Shown here one piece after another: positions 30,648 to 39,107 of a DNA stretch of 64,000 nucleotides. The notes beneath the pieces were generated by a model. It made no database searches and was not told the origin of the DNA. It saw nothing but the letters and a program-made list of their open reading frames with translations. The stretch lies in assembly GCF_946227985.1 (NCBI RefSeq), contig NZ_CAMKGL010000001.1:62001-126000 (forward strand). Direction: 5' to 3'. The stretch comes from Serratia quinivorans. Lineage in GTDB: Bacteria; Pseudomonadota; Gammaproteobacteria; Enterobacterales; Enterobacteriaceae. The position numbers were made by a program, and so were the translations under genes. Position 1 is the first letter of the stretch, and each line of letters starts with the position of its first letter.

Positions 30648-31172
30648 ATGGGGAACCGTTACGCGAAATCGCAAATCGTCTTGCACTGGCTGACGCTGTT
30701 GATGGTGATCCTGACTTACGCGGCGATGCTGCTGAAGGATTCGGTGCCGGATGACATGGCTCCATTGATAAAAAATCTGCATTTCAACTTTGGTGTGGCC
30801 GTCTTTTTACTGATGTTGGTTCGGTTGGGATTGCGTCGGCGGTATGGCACACCGGCTACCACTCCGCCGCTCGAAGAGTGGCAGGATGTGGGGGCCAAGA
30901 TCTTTCATTGGCTGCTGTACGTGATATTCCTGACCTTGCCGGTATTGGGGATGCTGACTCTGGCCTACGGCGGGAAAACCTGGGTATTACTGGGCTGGCA
31001 GGTACCGCAGTGGATAACACCGGATCCGGTGATGCGGCGTTTGATCAAGACGACCCATGAAACGCTGGCCAACGTCGGCTATTTTATCATTGGCGCACAT
31101 ACGCTGGCGGCGCTCTACCATCATTATCTGCGCAAGGATGACACCTTGCGCCGCATGATGCCGGGGAAATAG
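30648..31172 (+). CDS. Cytochrome b561 (CybB family)
   Basis: 174 residues, four transmembrane helices. Haem-ligand histidines stand in SQIVLHWLTLL (TM1), KNLHFNFGVAVF (TM2) and KTTHETLANVGYFIIGAHTLAALYHHYL (TM4 region). The family carries electrons from quinol to superoxide or other acceptors in the inner membrane. E. coli CybB acts as a superoxide:ubiquinone oxidoreductase; the same role here is inferred. Single-gene unit with its own terminator. Confidence 0.9.
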   Translation: MGNRYAKSQIVLHWLTLLMVILTYAAMLLKDSVPDDMAPLIKNLHFNFGVAVFLLMLVRLGLRRRYGTPATTPPLEEWQDVGAKIFHWLLYVIFLTLPVLGMLTLAYGGKTWVLLGWQVPQWITPDPVMRRLIKTTHETLANVGYFIIGAHTLAALYHHYLRKDDTLRRMMPGK

Positions 31173-31189
31173 CCCCATTCAGAAACAAC

Positions 31190-31215
31190 AAAGGGGCGCT
31201 GGTGCGCCCCTTTAT
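31190..31215 (+). terminator. Terminator of the cytochrome b561 gene
   Basis: Hairpin aaaggggcgc-tggt-gcgcccctttat, 18 bp after the stop codon. Confidence 0.85.
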
Positions 31216-31251
31216 CTATATTCCCGAACTGTATTCCTGGCTATGCCTTGG

Positions 31252-31326
31252 TTATGCAACCATCAGCATAAAGGTGCCAATCCATGTAACCAACATGAAT
31301 GAAACGCCAAATACGAAATATTTCAC
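31252..31326 (-). CDS. Possible 24-residue membrane miniprotein (GTG start)
   Basis: A short minus-strand frame starts with GTG and gives a protein beginning MKYFVFGVSFMLVTWIG and ending FMLMVA, essentially one transmembrane helix. The sequence aagggag lies 7 nt before the GTG, a good ribosome-binding site. The frame stays open upstream, but without hydrophobic character. I do not recognise the protein. It lies in a 712-bp stretch (31173-31884) without any conventional gene. Confidence 0.4.
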   Translation of the reverse strand: MKYFVFGVSFMLVTWIGTFMLMVA

Positions 31327-31641
31327 TGAACAACTCCCTTCTGGAGTCCCTCGCAAGCCAATGATCCCGATTGTTGTGCTGAGTATTTTGTGGATAGTCG
31401 ATGGTGGAGAGGCGGATCCTTCAATAGGAAGAACAACGTCCTTGACCACAGATTATCCGGTTGTCGCGCTTCAAAGTCCGTGAGGTAAAACATGAACCAC
31501 GACAGGATCGGCGTTAATGTACTCCCAATATCAGCCTGATTACAATACTGTGTTTTTGATCACACTTTTTGACTGCTTTTTAACCAGGCATGACTGTTTC
31601 TAAACGATTTTTATTTCTCTTCTCATTGAGTAAAAAGAGCA

Positions 31642-31665
31642 ATAGCCCGCTTCAGCGGGCTTTAT
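31642..31665 (-). terminator. Hairpin downstream of the 31-residue frame
   Basis: On the minus strand, aaagcccgctgaagcgggct forms a stem-loop followed by a short T-containing tract and, 9 bases on, a run of T. Supports a transcription unit ending here. Confidence 0.55.
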
Positions 31666-31697
31666 TATTGTGTTTGCTGTGATGTTATGAAAAGGGA

Positions 31698-31793
31698 TCA
31701 GGCGACGGCGTTGGCACCGGTCAGCAGGATGGCCCAGAAGACAAGGCAAGACAGCAGAATTACGGCCCAGATATTGCGGCGGCTCCACTCCAT
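31698..31793 (-). CDS. Possible 31-residue membrane miniprotein
   Basis: ATG at 31793, a protein beginning MEWSRRNIWAVILLS and ending LLTGANAVA: a short basic N terminus followed by one hydrophobic helix. AAGG lies 6 nt before the ATG, and a hairpin follows at 31642-31665. The shape (charged start, WAV..., single span) recalls small membrane proteins such as YmiA, but I cannot assign it. Likely real because it has a ribosome-binding site, membrane-helix composition and a terminator. Confidence 0.5.
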   Translation of the reverse strand: MEWSRRNIWAVILLSCLVFWAILLTGANAVA

Positions 31794-31884
31794 TTTTAGC
31801 CTTCACTTTTTGCTCTTGATGATTCGGTAATGAACACATCGGCGAAAAATGGAGAAAATTTAGCCCCCGAATAAAATATTTTTC

Positions 31885-32325
31885 TTATTGCTGGCGGATC
31901 TCTGCTACCGAGATTTGTACCTCATACCCTAACAGGTAAAGAGCCTGTTCCAGTGCTTCTACCTTGGAGGCATAGGCCACATCCAACAGGCGGTCCATTT
32001 GGCCGGCGTTAAAGCCAAGTTTGCGCGCCAGGCCGGCTTTCGAGGTGGCACTGGCCAGCATAATGTTATGCAACTCGAGCTTGAGTTTTACCAGCACCGG
32101 CAGGTGGATCGCCAGCTCATCCGGCAGAGCACGAGAAGGGGCGGGTACCGGGCGGCCTTCTTCCATTTCCAGCGCGATGGCAATCAGCAGACTTTCCTGT
32201 GCTTCCAGCTCAATGTCCTCACGTTTATAGCAGGCGGCCTGCTGCTGAGGAAAATCACGAAACTGAATCTGCCAGGCGTCGCTGTCGTTATCAAAGGCAT
32301 AGTGGGCGGGGTAGTGGCAAGACAT
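31885..32325 (-). CDS. HicB-like antitoxin (no HicA partner seen)
   Basis: 146 residues. N-terminal HicB-type partial RNase-H fold (MSCHYPAHYAFDNDSDAWQIQFRDFPQQQAAC; EAQESLLIAIALEMEEGRPVPAPS), then a C-terminal HTH (ASATSKAGLARKLGFNAGQMDRLLDVAYASKVEALEQALYLLGYEV). I chose the ATG at 32325, preceded by ACAGGAAATACC. Type II HicB proteins normally follow a HicA toxin of about 60 residues; no such frame lies upstream (32326-32613) or downstream. It may act as a stand-alone regulator. Confidence 0.75.
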   Translation of the reverse strand: MSCHYPAHYAFDNDSDAWQIQFRDFPQQQAACYKREDIELEAQESLLIAIALEMEEGRPVPAPSRALPDELAIHLPVLVKLKLELHNIMLASATSKAGLARKLGFNAGQMDRLLDVAYASKVEALEQALYLLGYEVQISVAEIRQQ

Positions 32326-32613
32326 GGTATTTCCTGTTTGGGCCGGGAGTGGTGCGGCATTGTGACCGCTTGACCCGCAGATAGCCAGTGCCGCGGCTGA
32401 CGAGATGATAGCGATTCTCATTAACAACGGTTATAGAGTGCCGTGGGGACCGCTACTTACCCTAAGTCATTCGTTGTTTCTGTGCTTCTCATCACGTTTT
32501 TTAGAGTTTTGACTCTTGGCAGTGTGACCGGCGACATAATCCAGTTTGTTCGTACCTGACAATGGATTAACATAACCCACACCTATCACTGGCCTGGCTT
32601 ATATGGATATCCG

Positions 32614-33699
32614 ATGCGTCATTTAGTTGTTCTTCTCCCCCTGCTTACCTTACTTACTGCCTGTAGCAGCGGGCCGAAGTCGACCCCAGCCACGCCTCAG
32701 GACAACACCGTGAAAGGCGGTTTTCTGCTGACGCCAGCGCATTCCGGTCAGCCGCTGGGGGGCGATTTTGCCAACAACCCGAACACCGCCCGTTTTATCG
32801 ATAAAATGGTGCAGGAACACGGTTTCGATCGTCAGCAGTTGCATGACGTGCTGGCCCAGGCCAAGCGGTTAGACTCCGTACTGAGACTGATGGATCGTCA
32901 GGCGCCGACGCCAACCACCCAGGCACCGTCCGGGCCTAATGGTTCCTGGCTGCGTTACCGCAATAAGTTTATTACGCCGGATAACGTGCAAAACGGCGTG
33001 CAGTTCTGGAATCAGTATCAGGACGCGCTGCAGCGTGCTTATCAGATCTACGGTGTGCCGCCGGAGATTATTGTCGGCATTATCGGCGTTGAAACCCGTT
33101 GGGGCCGTGTAATGGGTAAAACCCGCATTATCGATGCGCTGTCTACCCTGGCGTTCGACTATCCGCGCCGTGCCGATTACTTTGCCGGCGAGCTGGAAAC
33201 CTTCTTGTTAATGTCACGTACCGAAGGGGATGATCCGCTGGAACTGCGGGGCTCCTTTGCCGGTGCTATGGGTTACGGTCAGTTTATGCCGTCCTCATTC
33301 AAGAGTTATGCGGTTGACTTCAACGGTGACGGCCACGTAAACCTGTGGGATCCGGTGGATGCCATCGGCAGCGTTGCCAACTACTTTAAAGCACACGGCT
33401 GGGCCAGGGGTGAACCTGTGGCCGTACCGGCCAGCGGCCAGGCACCGGGGTTGGAAAATGGCTTTAAAACCCGCTATTCGGTTGCCAGTTTGTCAGAGGC
33501 TGGGCTGACGCCGCAAGGGTCGCTTGGTGGCAATCAGGAGGCCAGCCTGCTGCGCCTGGATATGGGGACCAGCTACCAGTATTGGTACGGTTTACCCAAC
33601 TTCTACACCATTACCCGCTACAACCACAGTACCCATTATGCGATGGCAGTGTGGCAGTTGGGCGAAGCGGTGGGCCGTTCGGCACGCGGCGGATTCTGA
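32614..33699 (+). CDS. mltB: Membrane-bound lytic murein transglycosylase B
   Basis: 361 residues. Lipoprotein signal MRHLVVLLPLLTLLTACSSG with lipobox LTAC, Cys17. The catalytic glutamate is Glu160 in VGIIGVETRWGRVMGKTRIIDALSTLAF, matching Glu162 of E. coli MltB. GAMGYGQFMPSSFKSYAVDFNGDG is the substrate and calcium-site region. Cuts the MurNAc-GlcNAc bond of peptidoglycan, forming 1,6-anhydro ends, from the outer membrane inner face. Single gene with a terminator. Confidence 0.95.
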   Translation: MRHLVVLLPLLTLLTACSSGPKSTPATPQDNTVKGGFLLTPAHSGQPLGGDFANNPNTARFIDKMVQEHGFDRQQLHDVLAQAKRLDSVLRLMDRQAPTPTTQAPSGPNGSWLRYRNKFITPDNVQNGVQFWNQYQDALQRAYQIYGVPPEIIVGIIGVETRWGRVMGKTRIIDALSTLAFDYPRRADYFAGELETFLLMSRTEGDDPLELRGSFAGAMGYGQFMPSSFKSYAVDFNGDGHVNLWDPVDAIGSVANYFKAHGWARGEPVAVPASGQAPGLENGFKTRYSVASLSEAGLTPQGSLGGNQEASLLRLDMGTSYQYWYGLPNFYTITRYNHSTHYAMAVWQLGEAVGRSARGGF

Positions 33700-33716
33700 T
33701 GTCGCCTCATTAATGG

Positions 33717-33743
33717 AAAAGGCCGCAGAAGCGGCCTTTTTTA
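33717..33743 (+). terminator. Terminator between mltB and the porin gene
   Basis: Hairpin aaaaggccgc-agaa-gcggcctttttt between the convergent genes. Confidence 0.85.
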
Positions 33744-33755
33744 CGTCGGCAGCGA

Positions 33756-34907
33756 TTAGAAGTCGTAACGCAGACGCACCAGCGTCATATCGCCGAGGTT
33801 GTCGGTGCTTGACGTCAGCACGTGTTCCACATCGACGCGGAAACCGTAATCAAACTGCACGGTCACACCCAGGCCGTTATCAATACGCTGATAGTCACGG
33901 CCACTGACGTACTGCAAACGGTCGCCCATAAAGTACGGCATGACGGATTTCACCGCATATTGCCCTACCGGCACGGTGTAACCGGCCAGATATTCAATAC
34001 CCCAGGCGTCACCGGCGAAGTAGTCGTTAACGTTGGCTTTTTTGGTGGTCAGGAAGTTGTTGTACCAGCCGCCGCCAAAGGTCAGCGTCCAGTTATCCGG
34101 TTTCCAGCTCAGCGCGGTACCCAGGATGTTCTGATCATAATCTTTCGAAGCGTGGGTGGCAGGGTCACGCATTTCGGCGCGGGTATAGTTCCACGCGGTA
34201 CCCCAGGTCAGGTCCGGCGTCAGGTGGTAATCCACACCCAATGAACCGCCGCCCTCGCGCCTGTAGCGCAGGCCATTACCCGGCAGGTACTCGTTATCGC
34301 TGAACAGGTAAGAGGCATACACATCCGCATCGCCGAAGGTATTTTTGTACTTCAGCATTTTACGTGAACGGTAAGATCCGTCGTAATCCCCGTTGATGCC
34401 GTTCCCCGGAGCCTGGGCCAGCATGTCGTAATCCCAGATATCGGTTTTGGCGCCAACCACGTCGTAGTACACGCTGTTTTGTTGGCCAAAGGTCAATTGT
34501 CCCCAGGTTTTGCTTTTCAAACCGGTGTACAACATGCGGCGGCTGGTGTTGTTGGCACCCTCTGCATAGTGGTTATCCCAGTTGAACAGCGCAGGGATAT
34601 TCACCCCCAGTTCGTAGTAGCTGATCCAGCTAATGTCGTCGAACAGGTAGTAATCGGCGGCGAAGCGGAAGCGGGTTCCGCCGTCAAAACCGTTACGTTT
34701 GTAAGAGCCTTTATCACCATCGCCGGTCATATTGTTGAACTGCGGACGGATGCTGCCGCCGACGGTAAAATTAAGACGGCTCAGCGGATCGCCCGCCTGT
34801 GGATCCTGCTTTAGCAGGGTAATTTCAGCCTGGGCGGCGAAAGAAGCACTGCCAACTACCAGTCCCAGAGCAATTGCCTGGGTTAATGCGCGCAATTTGT
34901 ATGTCAT
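33756..34907 (-). CDS. Outer membrane porin (16-strand type)
   Basis: 383 residues. Signal peptide (MTYKLRALTQAIALGLVVGSASFAAQA), alternating hydrophobic beta strands, KSKTWGQLTFGQQNSVYYDVVGAK resembling the loop-3 region of general porins, and a C-terminal aromatic strand ending VRLRYDF, required for BAM-dependent insertion. It is not OmpC/OmpF itself. The first mature residues (ITLLKQDPQAGDPLSRLNFTVGGSIRPQF) resemble a distinct Serratia/Yersinia porin group. Substrate unknown. The 422-bp upstream region (34908-35329) is AT-rich and holds its promoter, but no gene. Confidence 0.8.
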   Translation of the reverse strand: MTYKLRALTQAIALGLVVGSASFAAQAEITLLKQDPQAGDPLSRLNFTVGGSIRPQFNNMTGDGDKGSYKRNGFDGGTRFRFAADYYLFDDISWISYYELGVNIPALFNWDNHYAEGANNTSRRMLYTGLKSKTWGQLTFGQQNSVYYDVVGAKTDIWDYDMLAQAPGNGINGDYDGSYRSRKMLKYKNTFGDADVYASYLFSDNEYLPGNGLRYRREGGGSLGVDYHLTPDLTWGTAWNYTRAEMRDPATHASKDYDQNILGTALSWKPDNWTLTFGGGWYNNFLTTKKANVNDYFAGDAWGIEYLAGYTVPVGQYAVKSVMPYFMGDRLQYVSGRDYQRIDNGLGVTVQFDYGFRVDVEHVLTSSTDNLGDMTLVRLRYDF

Positions 34908-35329
34908 TTTTTATCCCTGTGTGTACTTGCCGACCTCACTGAACCTACTGGCATCAGTGATTTGCTCAGGAAATTTTCTGAGCGTTTTCATTGCTTTTAG
35001 CGTGGGTAAAGCGAAAGGCATATGTAACACAATGTGCGTCACAAAAAGTTACTTTTCCTGCTAATTATTGGTTTTTTCTGTAACTGTCAGCAGGGAAGTG
35101 CCGCGATGCCGCCAGGCGGTGTAAAAACTAAACTTAATGGCGCAGCAATGACGATGATGTTCGGATGAATTCAGCTAACACGAAGGTTTATATTTTTCAC
35201 TTGTCAGTGAATGGCATATATCGTGTAATTTCATCACGCAGAGCGATATTTAAATAAGCGGATATAGCGTAATTAACCAGGGTGATATCTGCAAAATGGA
35301 TAAGGCTAATAAAGATCATGGAGATGGCT

Positions 35330-35620
35330 ATGAAAAAGTGTTTAATGCTGATTGTCGGTCTGTTGCCATTACCCTTGATGGCGGCCGAGTCGCACGTTTG
35401 TCAGTCGCAAGCTTATGATTATGCAAGTATTGGTAATCTTAGGCTGAGTGATGACACGGTTTTTACCTGTCGTGATATTGGTCGCCTCACCATCCCTGAG
35501 TTGGCCAATCGGGGCTGGAAGGTGACCCATGTGGCGCAACAAACGGAATATACCGGTGAAGTCGACAGTGATAATGAAGTCATTAAGATGTATCAGGAAA
35601 TAGTGGTTTATAAAGACTAA
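35330..35620 (+). CDS. Small secreted hypothetical protein
   Basis: 96 residues. Signal peptide MKKCLMLIVGLLPLPLMA, then a mature part of about 78 residues with two cysteines (HVCQSQAYDY; VFTCRDIGRLTIPEL). The second part (ANRGWKVTHVAQQTEYTGEVDSDNEVIKMYQEIVVYK) ends in beta-strand-like repeats. I chose the ATG at 35330, which has GGAG six bases before it; ATG 35318 and 35324 are alternatives. I do not recognise the family. Stands between the porin promoter and a DMT transporter. Confidence 0.62.
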   Translation: MKKCLMLIVGLLPLPLMAAESHVCQSQAYDYASIGNLRLSDDTVFTCRDIGRLTIPELANRGWKVTHVAQQTEYTGEVDSDNEVIKMYQEIVVYKD

Positions 35621-35710
35621 CCTTTTATATTTTTCTCAGATTTATCCATCACCTTTTTATTAGCGGTGAGGGATGGATGCGTTTTTATTTATGCGGTTTG
35701 AGGTGGTGTG

Positions 35711-36634
35711 ATGAGTGCCAGAAACAACATAGACAGCAGGGCTGCCGCCGCCATGATGATGATATGCGCCATATGGGGGCTGCAGCAGGTGGCGATCAAG
35801 GCCGCCGAGCCGGACATTTCTGCCGTGCTGCAAATCGCCATTCGATCGGGCATTGCCGCCCTGGCGGTTTACCTCCTGGCGCGCTACCGAAGCGAAAAGT
35901 TCGTTTTCGATCGCCCCACGCTGTTAGCAGGCCTGTGCGTTGGGGGGCTGTTCGCGTTGGAGTTCTTTTTCGTCTCCGAAGGTTTGCGCCATACCAGCGC
36001 GTCGCACATGGCGGTATTTTTGTATACCGCACCTTTATTCTCCGCCATCGGGCTGCATTTTGTTATTCGGCATGAACGGCTTTCGTTGATACAGTGGCTC
36101 GGTATTGCCATCGCCTTCGGCGGTGTGGTGCTGGCCATTTCTGGCATGAGTGATAGTTCGGGCGCAGAAAGCCAACTGCGTGGTGATATTTACGGCCTGC
36201 TGGCGGGCATGTCCTGGGGCGGCTCGACCATCGTCATTCGCACCACCGGGCTGGCAAACTGCTCGTCAAAACAGACCCTGTTATTCCAGCTCTCGGGAGC
36301 CTGCATTTTGCTATCTCTGTTGGCGATAACTACGGAAAACGTTCATTTCACTTTGAGCACGCTGGCCTGGAGTAGCCTGATATTCCAAACGCTGGTGGTC
36401 TCTTTTATCAGCTATTTAATCTGGTTCTCTCTGCTGCGTCATTATCAGGCGTCCTCGTTGGGTATTCTGACCTTTATGACGCCCATTTTTGGGATATTAG
36501 CCGGCGTGGTGATATTGGGTGAGCCGCTGCAGATTGAGTTTGTATTGGGTTCTGTGCTGATCGTTTTAGGATTAATTGTCGTGAGCTGTTCTTATTTGTT
36601 TTATCTCAATAGAGGGATTGTACCTAAAATATAA
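35711..36634 (+). CDS. DMT-superfamily (EamA) transporter
   Basis: 307 residues, ten predicted transmembrane helices in two EamA repeats (about 12-150 and 160-300). Typical stretches: MMICAIWGLQQVAIKAAEPDISAVLQIAIRSGIAAL, HTSASHMAVFLYTAPLFSAIGLHF and LGILTFMTPIFGILAGVVILGEPL. Family members export amino acids and related metabolites; the substrate here is unknown. ATG 35711 is preceded by GAGGTGGTGTG. The next gene starts only 3 bp after the stop. Confidence 0.85.
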   Translation: MSARNNIDSRAAAAMMMICAIWGLQQVAIKAAEPDISAVLQIAIRSGIAALAVYLLARYRSEKFVFDRPTLLAGLCVGGLFALEFFFVSEGLRHTSASHMAVFLYTAPLFSAIGLHFVIRHERLSLIQWLGIAIAFGGVVLAISGMSDSSGAESQLRGDIYGLLAGMSWGGSTIVIRTTGLANCSSKQTLLFQLSGACILLSLLAITTENVHFTLSTLAWSSLIFQTLVVSFISYLIWFSLLRHYQASSLGILTFMTPIFGILAGVVILGEPLQIEFVLGSVLIVLGLIVVSCSYLFYLNRGIVPKI

Positions 36635-36637
36635 ATT

Positions 36638-36937
36638 ATGGATGTAGATGTTAATACCTATCAAATAGTCTGTGAAAGTCAATTTACCATTACGATGCAA
36701 ATATCGAAATATGCCTGGGGTTATCCTTTAATCACGCTCAGTGATAATGGCGATTTTTTTGTGGTGAAAAGCACTAAGCGCGGTCGGTTATCTAACCAGA
36801 CGCCGGTCGAGATAATAAAGTTTTCCAATAACTATACTGTGGTATGGGATAACAGCCGCAAGCATATTTATTACTCAAAGGCCGGGCAGTTATACAGCTG
36901 CGCACTTGAATTTTCTTATACTCCCAAGACTTGGTAA
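36638..36937 (+). CDS. Hypothetical protein, possibly coupled to the DMT transporter
   Basis: 99 residues, soluble, with no signal peptide. Rich in beta-prone segments (YQIVCESQFTITMQISKYAWGYPLITLSDNGDFFVVKS) and ending with ALEFSYTPKTW. The start lies 4 bp after the DMT stop and lacks a clear ribosome-binding site, so translation would depend on coupling. AT content is higher than nearby backbone. I do not recognise it. Confidence 0.42.
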   Translation: MDVDVNTYQIVCESQFTITMQISKYAWGYPLITLSDNGDFFVVKSTKRGRLSNQTPVEIIKFSNNYTVVWDNSRKHIYYSKAGQLYSCALEFSYTPKTW

Positions 36938-36971
36938 TCATTTTTAAACCACCGGCCAATGCCTCTGGCAA

Positions 36972-37901
36972 TCAGACCAGAGGTTCTATTTTCATCATCC
37001 ACTGTTTGAAGGCGATAATTTTCGGCCACTGACGTTCGGATATGGTCGACACAAAATAGCAGTGTTCGCAGGGCAGGGTCATGTTGGTAAAGGGGATAAT
37101 CAGTTCACCGCTTTTGATCCAGTCTTGCACCAGATTAAGCCGGCCCATGGCGACGCCAAGGTGTTGAGTCGCCGCCAGCACCGCCAAATCTGAGCGATCG
37201 AACTCCATGCTTTTGCTGTCGGTATCCAGCCCTAAATCAAAATGTTGTGCCCAGGTCAGCCATTCGTCTTCACCCGAATTATACCGGTCATGCAACAGGG
37301 TACAGTGCGCCAGGTTTTCAGGAGCATTGTAGAGGTCATGCGTTTTGGCGTATTGCGCAGTGCAGATCGGCACCATGGACTCCGACATAAAGGTTTCGTC
37401 CAGCTGTTTACCTGACGGCAGAAGCCCAAAGTACAGTGCTAAATCAACGCCCCGGTTGGCCAGATTGATATTCTCCTGCCCGGTGAGAATGTTCAAATGA
37501 ATGGTGGGATACTGGGCAATAAACTCGCCGATCCGCGGAATCAGCAAGCATTGGACGATGGAGGGGTGGGAATAAATGGTCAGGGTCCCCGTCAGCTCAC
37601 GGTTTTTAATATCAAGAATTTCCTGAGTCAGTGCACCGAAGGAGTTGCTTAACGACCATTGCATCCGCTCACCTTCCGGTGTGAGCGTAATTCTGCGGTG
37701 AAAACGTTGAAATAAAAGAAAGCCCAGCTCTTTTTCAAGCAGGTTTATTCTGTGACTTACAGCGCTGGGAGTAATTGACAGTTCTTCCGCCGCCAATGAA
37801 AAGGAGAGATGACGGGCGACGCATTCAAAGGTATGCAACCGTGAAAATTGATAGCTGGTTAGCGGATTGGCCCGTTGTGAATATTTCTTGTTGGGGAACA
37901 T
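36972..37901 (-). CDS. DsdC-like LysR transcriptional regulator
   Basis: 309 residues. The HTH is LHTFECVARHLSFSLAAEELSITPSAVSHRINLLEKELGFLLFQR. The whole protein follows E. coli DsdC, the D-serine-responsive activator: NRELTGTLTIYSHPSIVQCLLIP, RGVDLALYFGLLPSGKQL, NLAHCTLLHDRYNSGEDEWLTWAQHFDLGL and FDRSDLAVLAATQHLGVAMGR. Neither dsdX nor dsdA is in the window, so its target may be elsewhere or may be the facing DMT transporter. In E. coli dsdC also lies near argW and yfdC, so the locus is partly conserved. Confidence 0.82.
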   Translation of the reverse strand: MFPNKKYSQRANPLTSYQFSRLHTFECVARHLSFSLAAEELSITPSAVSHRINLLEKELGFLLFQRFHRRITLTPEGERMQWSLSNSFGALTQEILDIKNRELTGTLTIYSHPSIVQCLLIPRIGEFIAQYPTIHLNILTGQENINLANRGVDLALYFGLLPSGKQLDETFMSESMVPICTAQYAKTHDLYNAPENLAHCTLLHDRYNSGEDEWLTWAQHFDLGLDTDSKSMEFDRSDLAVLAATQHLGVAMGRLNLVQDWIKSGELIIPFTNMTLPCEHCYFVSTISERQWPKIIAFKQWMMKIEPLV

Positions 37902-38086
37902 GCTATTACTCCATTCGCGAGATAGAGTAATATTAACATTTTAATCAGTGGAACTAAAATTCGATTTATTCTTGGATGACTGTGAGAATCGGGGCTTTTG
38001 AGGTAAGGCAATGGTCACAGCCCATTGCCCTAAACTAATCTGCCGTGATATATGGCAGGTGCGTGATAGCAATACGTGCTTTTTCC

Positions 38087-38626
38087 CTACCACATCAAAT
38101 CATCAGGAACAACAAAGTCGGCATAAGGATCTTCTTCGTCTTGTGCCTCCTGACTAAGCGCTGCATTTAACACAATGCTGCTCGCATCGCGTTGCGCAAT
38201 TTTATCGGCCACGATCGCGGGTATAATCGCGTATTCGCTATCAACGCCATTCTCCGCAACCAGACGCGCAATGGCGAGACGACCATTAATTAGCTGAGTT
38301 TGAGTCGCTTTATCCACATTGATATTTTTAATTAAATTATTGTCTGTGAAGTTATAGCTGATATTTCCTTTTGAAATAACGATCCTGTTCATTTCAATTA
38401 ACTGCTTTACCTGAGCCTTATACTCTTTAGACAGGGCAGCTTGCTTTTGTTGCTCACTCAGCTGTTTATCACGTTCGATTTGTGCCTTTTTATTGACTTC
38501 GACCGCCTCTCTGGCCTCACGAGCCTGAACGCGTGATTTTTTAGCGGTTTTTTGCACTTTCGCCAGTTTCTTGCTGTTGACCAATCCGGCTTTAAGCATC
38601 TGCTCTTGTAATGTGAGTTTTGTCAT
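38087..38626 (-). CDS. yaiL: DUF2058 nucleoprotein/polynucleotide-associated-like protein (YaiL)
   Basis: 179 residues, the same length as E. coli YaiL and almost collinear with it: MTKLTLQEQMLKAGLVNSKK at the start, KKSRVQAREAREAVEVNKKAQ (a charged coiled-coil region), KQLIEMNRIVI, INGRLAIARLVAENG, VADKIAQRDASSIVLNAALS and DDPYADFVVPDDLMW at the end. I chose the ATG at 38626; the frame is open further upstream but without homology. Function is not well defined. It marks the last backbone gene before the accessory island. Confidence 0.9.
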   Translation of the reverse strand: MTKLTLQEQMLKAGLVNSKKLAKVQKTAKKSRVQAREAREAVEVNKKAQIERDKQLSEQQKQAALSKEYKAQVKQLIEMNRIVISKGNISYNFTDNNLIKNINVDKATQTQLINGRLAIARLVAENGVDSEYAIIPAIVADKIAQRDASSIVLNAALSQEAQDEEDPYADFVVPDDLMW

Positions 38627-38684
38627 GTTCGTTTCTAAAATCGAGTAAATAGTATCTGCGATTATACCTTTAATCCTGGAAGCT

Positions 38685-39107
38685 GTGCCAGATTGTGGGC
38701 AGTGCTCACGCATCATGCTGATAACAGCGAAGTATTTAGACGACGAAAATGGCTTAAGGCCTTGTGTGGCGCGGTTTTTGCGGATTTCGATAGTGGGGGT
38801 CTCTAAGACAAACCGTAAGCATAAGATGCTTGCAGATGTGTACTGCACATGCAGCAATCCAGAGTGTGGTCACCGGTTTGTAGCTAATGTGACGTTTTCT
38901 CATACCTTATGTCCTAGTGCATTGGCGCACGGGCAGATGATACAGAGTTTGCTTAAGGGGATTACCCCGGATGAACGGGCTGACACTATTGGGTGGTTTA
39001 AAGCGGCCCAGGAGAAAGAAATACAAGAGGCAAAGGCCAGTGTGCCCAACCCCACAAAACCGATCGTTACGCGGCGTAGGAATGCCAATTACGTGGCGGG
39101 TCAATAA
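38685..39107 (+). pseudogene. Ogr/Delta-like zinc-finger protein, phage remnant with doubtful N terminus
   Basis: The C-terminal part (SKTNRKHKMLADVYCTCSNPECGHRFVANVTFSHTLCPSAL and after) is clearly of the Ogr/Delta family, late-gene activators of P2-like phages that bind zinc through four cysteines. The second pair is present (CTCSNPEC). The expected first C-x-x-C pair is not recognisable in frame: the N-terminal half (LRPCVARFLRISIVGV) looks frame-shifted or replaced. An ATG at 38829 would give a short version without the first pair. Probably a decayed prophage gene left next to argW. Confidence 0.6.

Noticed and set aside
31202-31483. 93-residue plus-strand frame after the cytochrome b561 terminator
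   Set aside because: Starts inside the terminator hairpin, has no domain and no ribosome-binding site.
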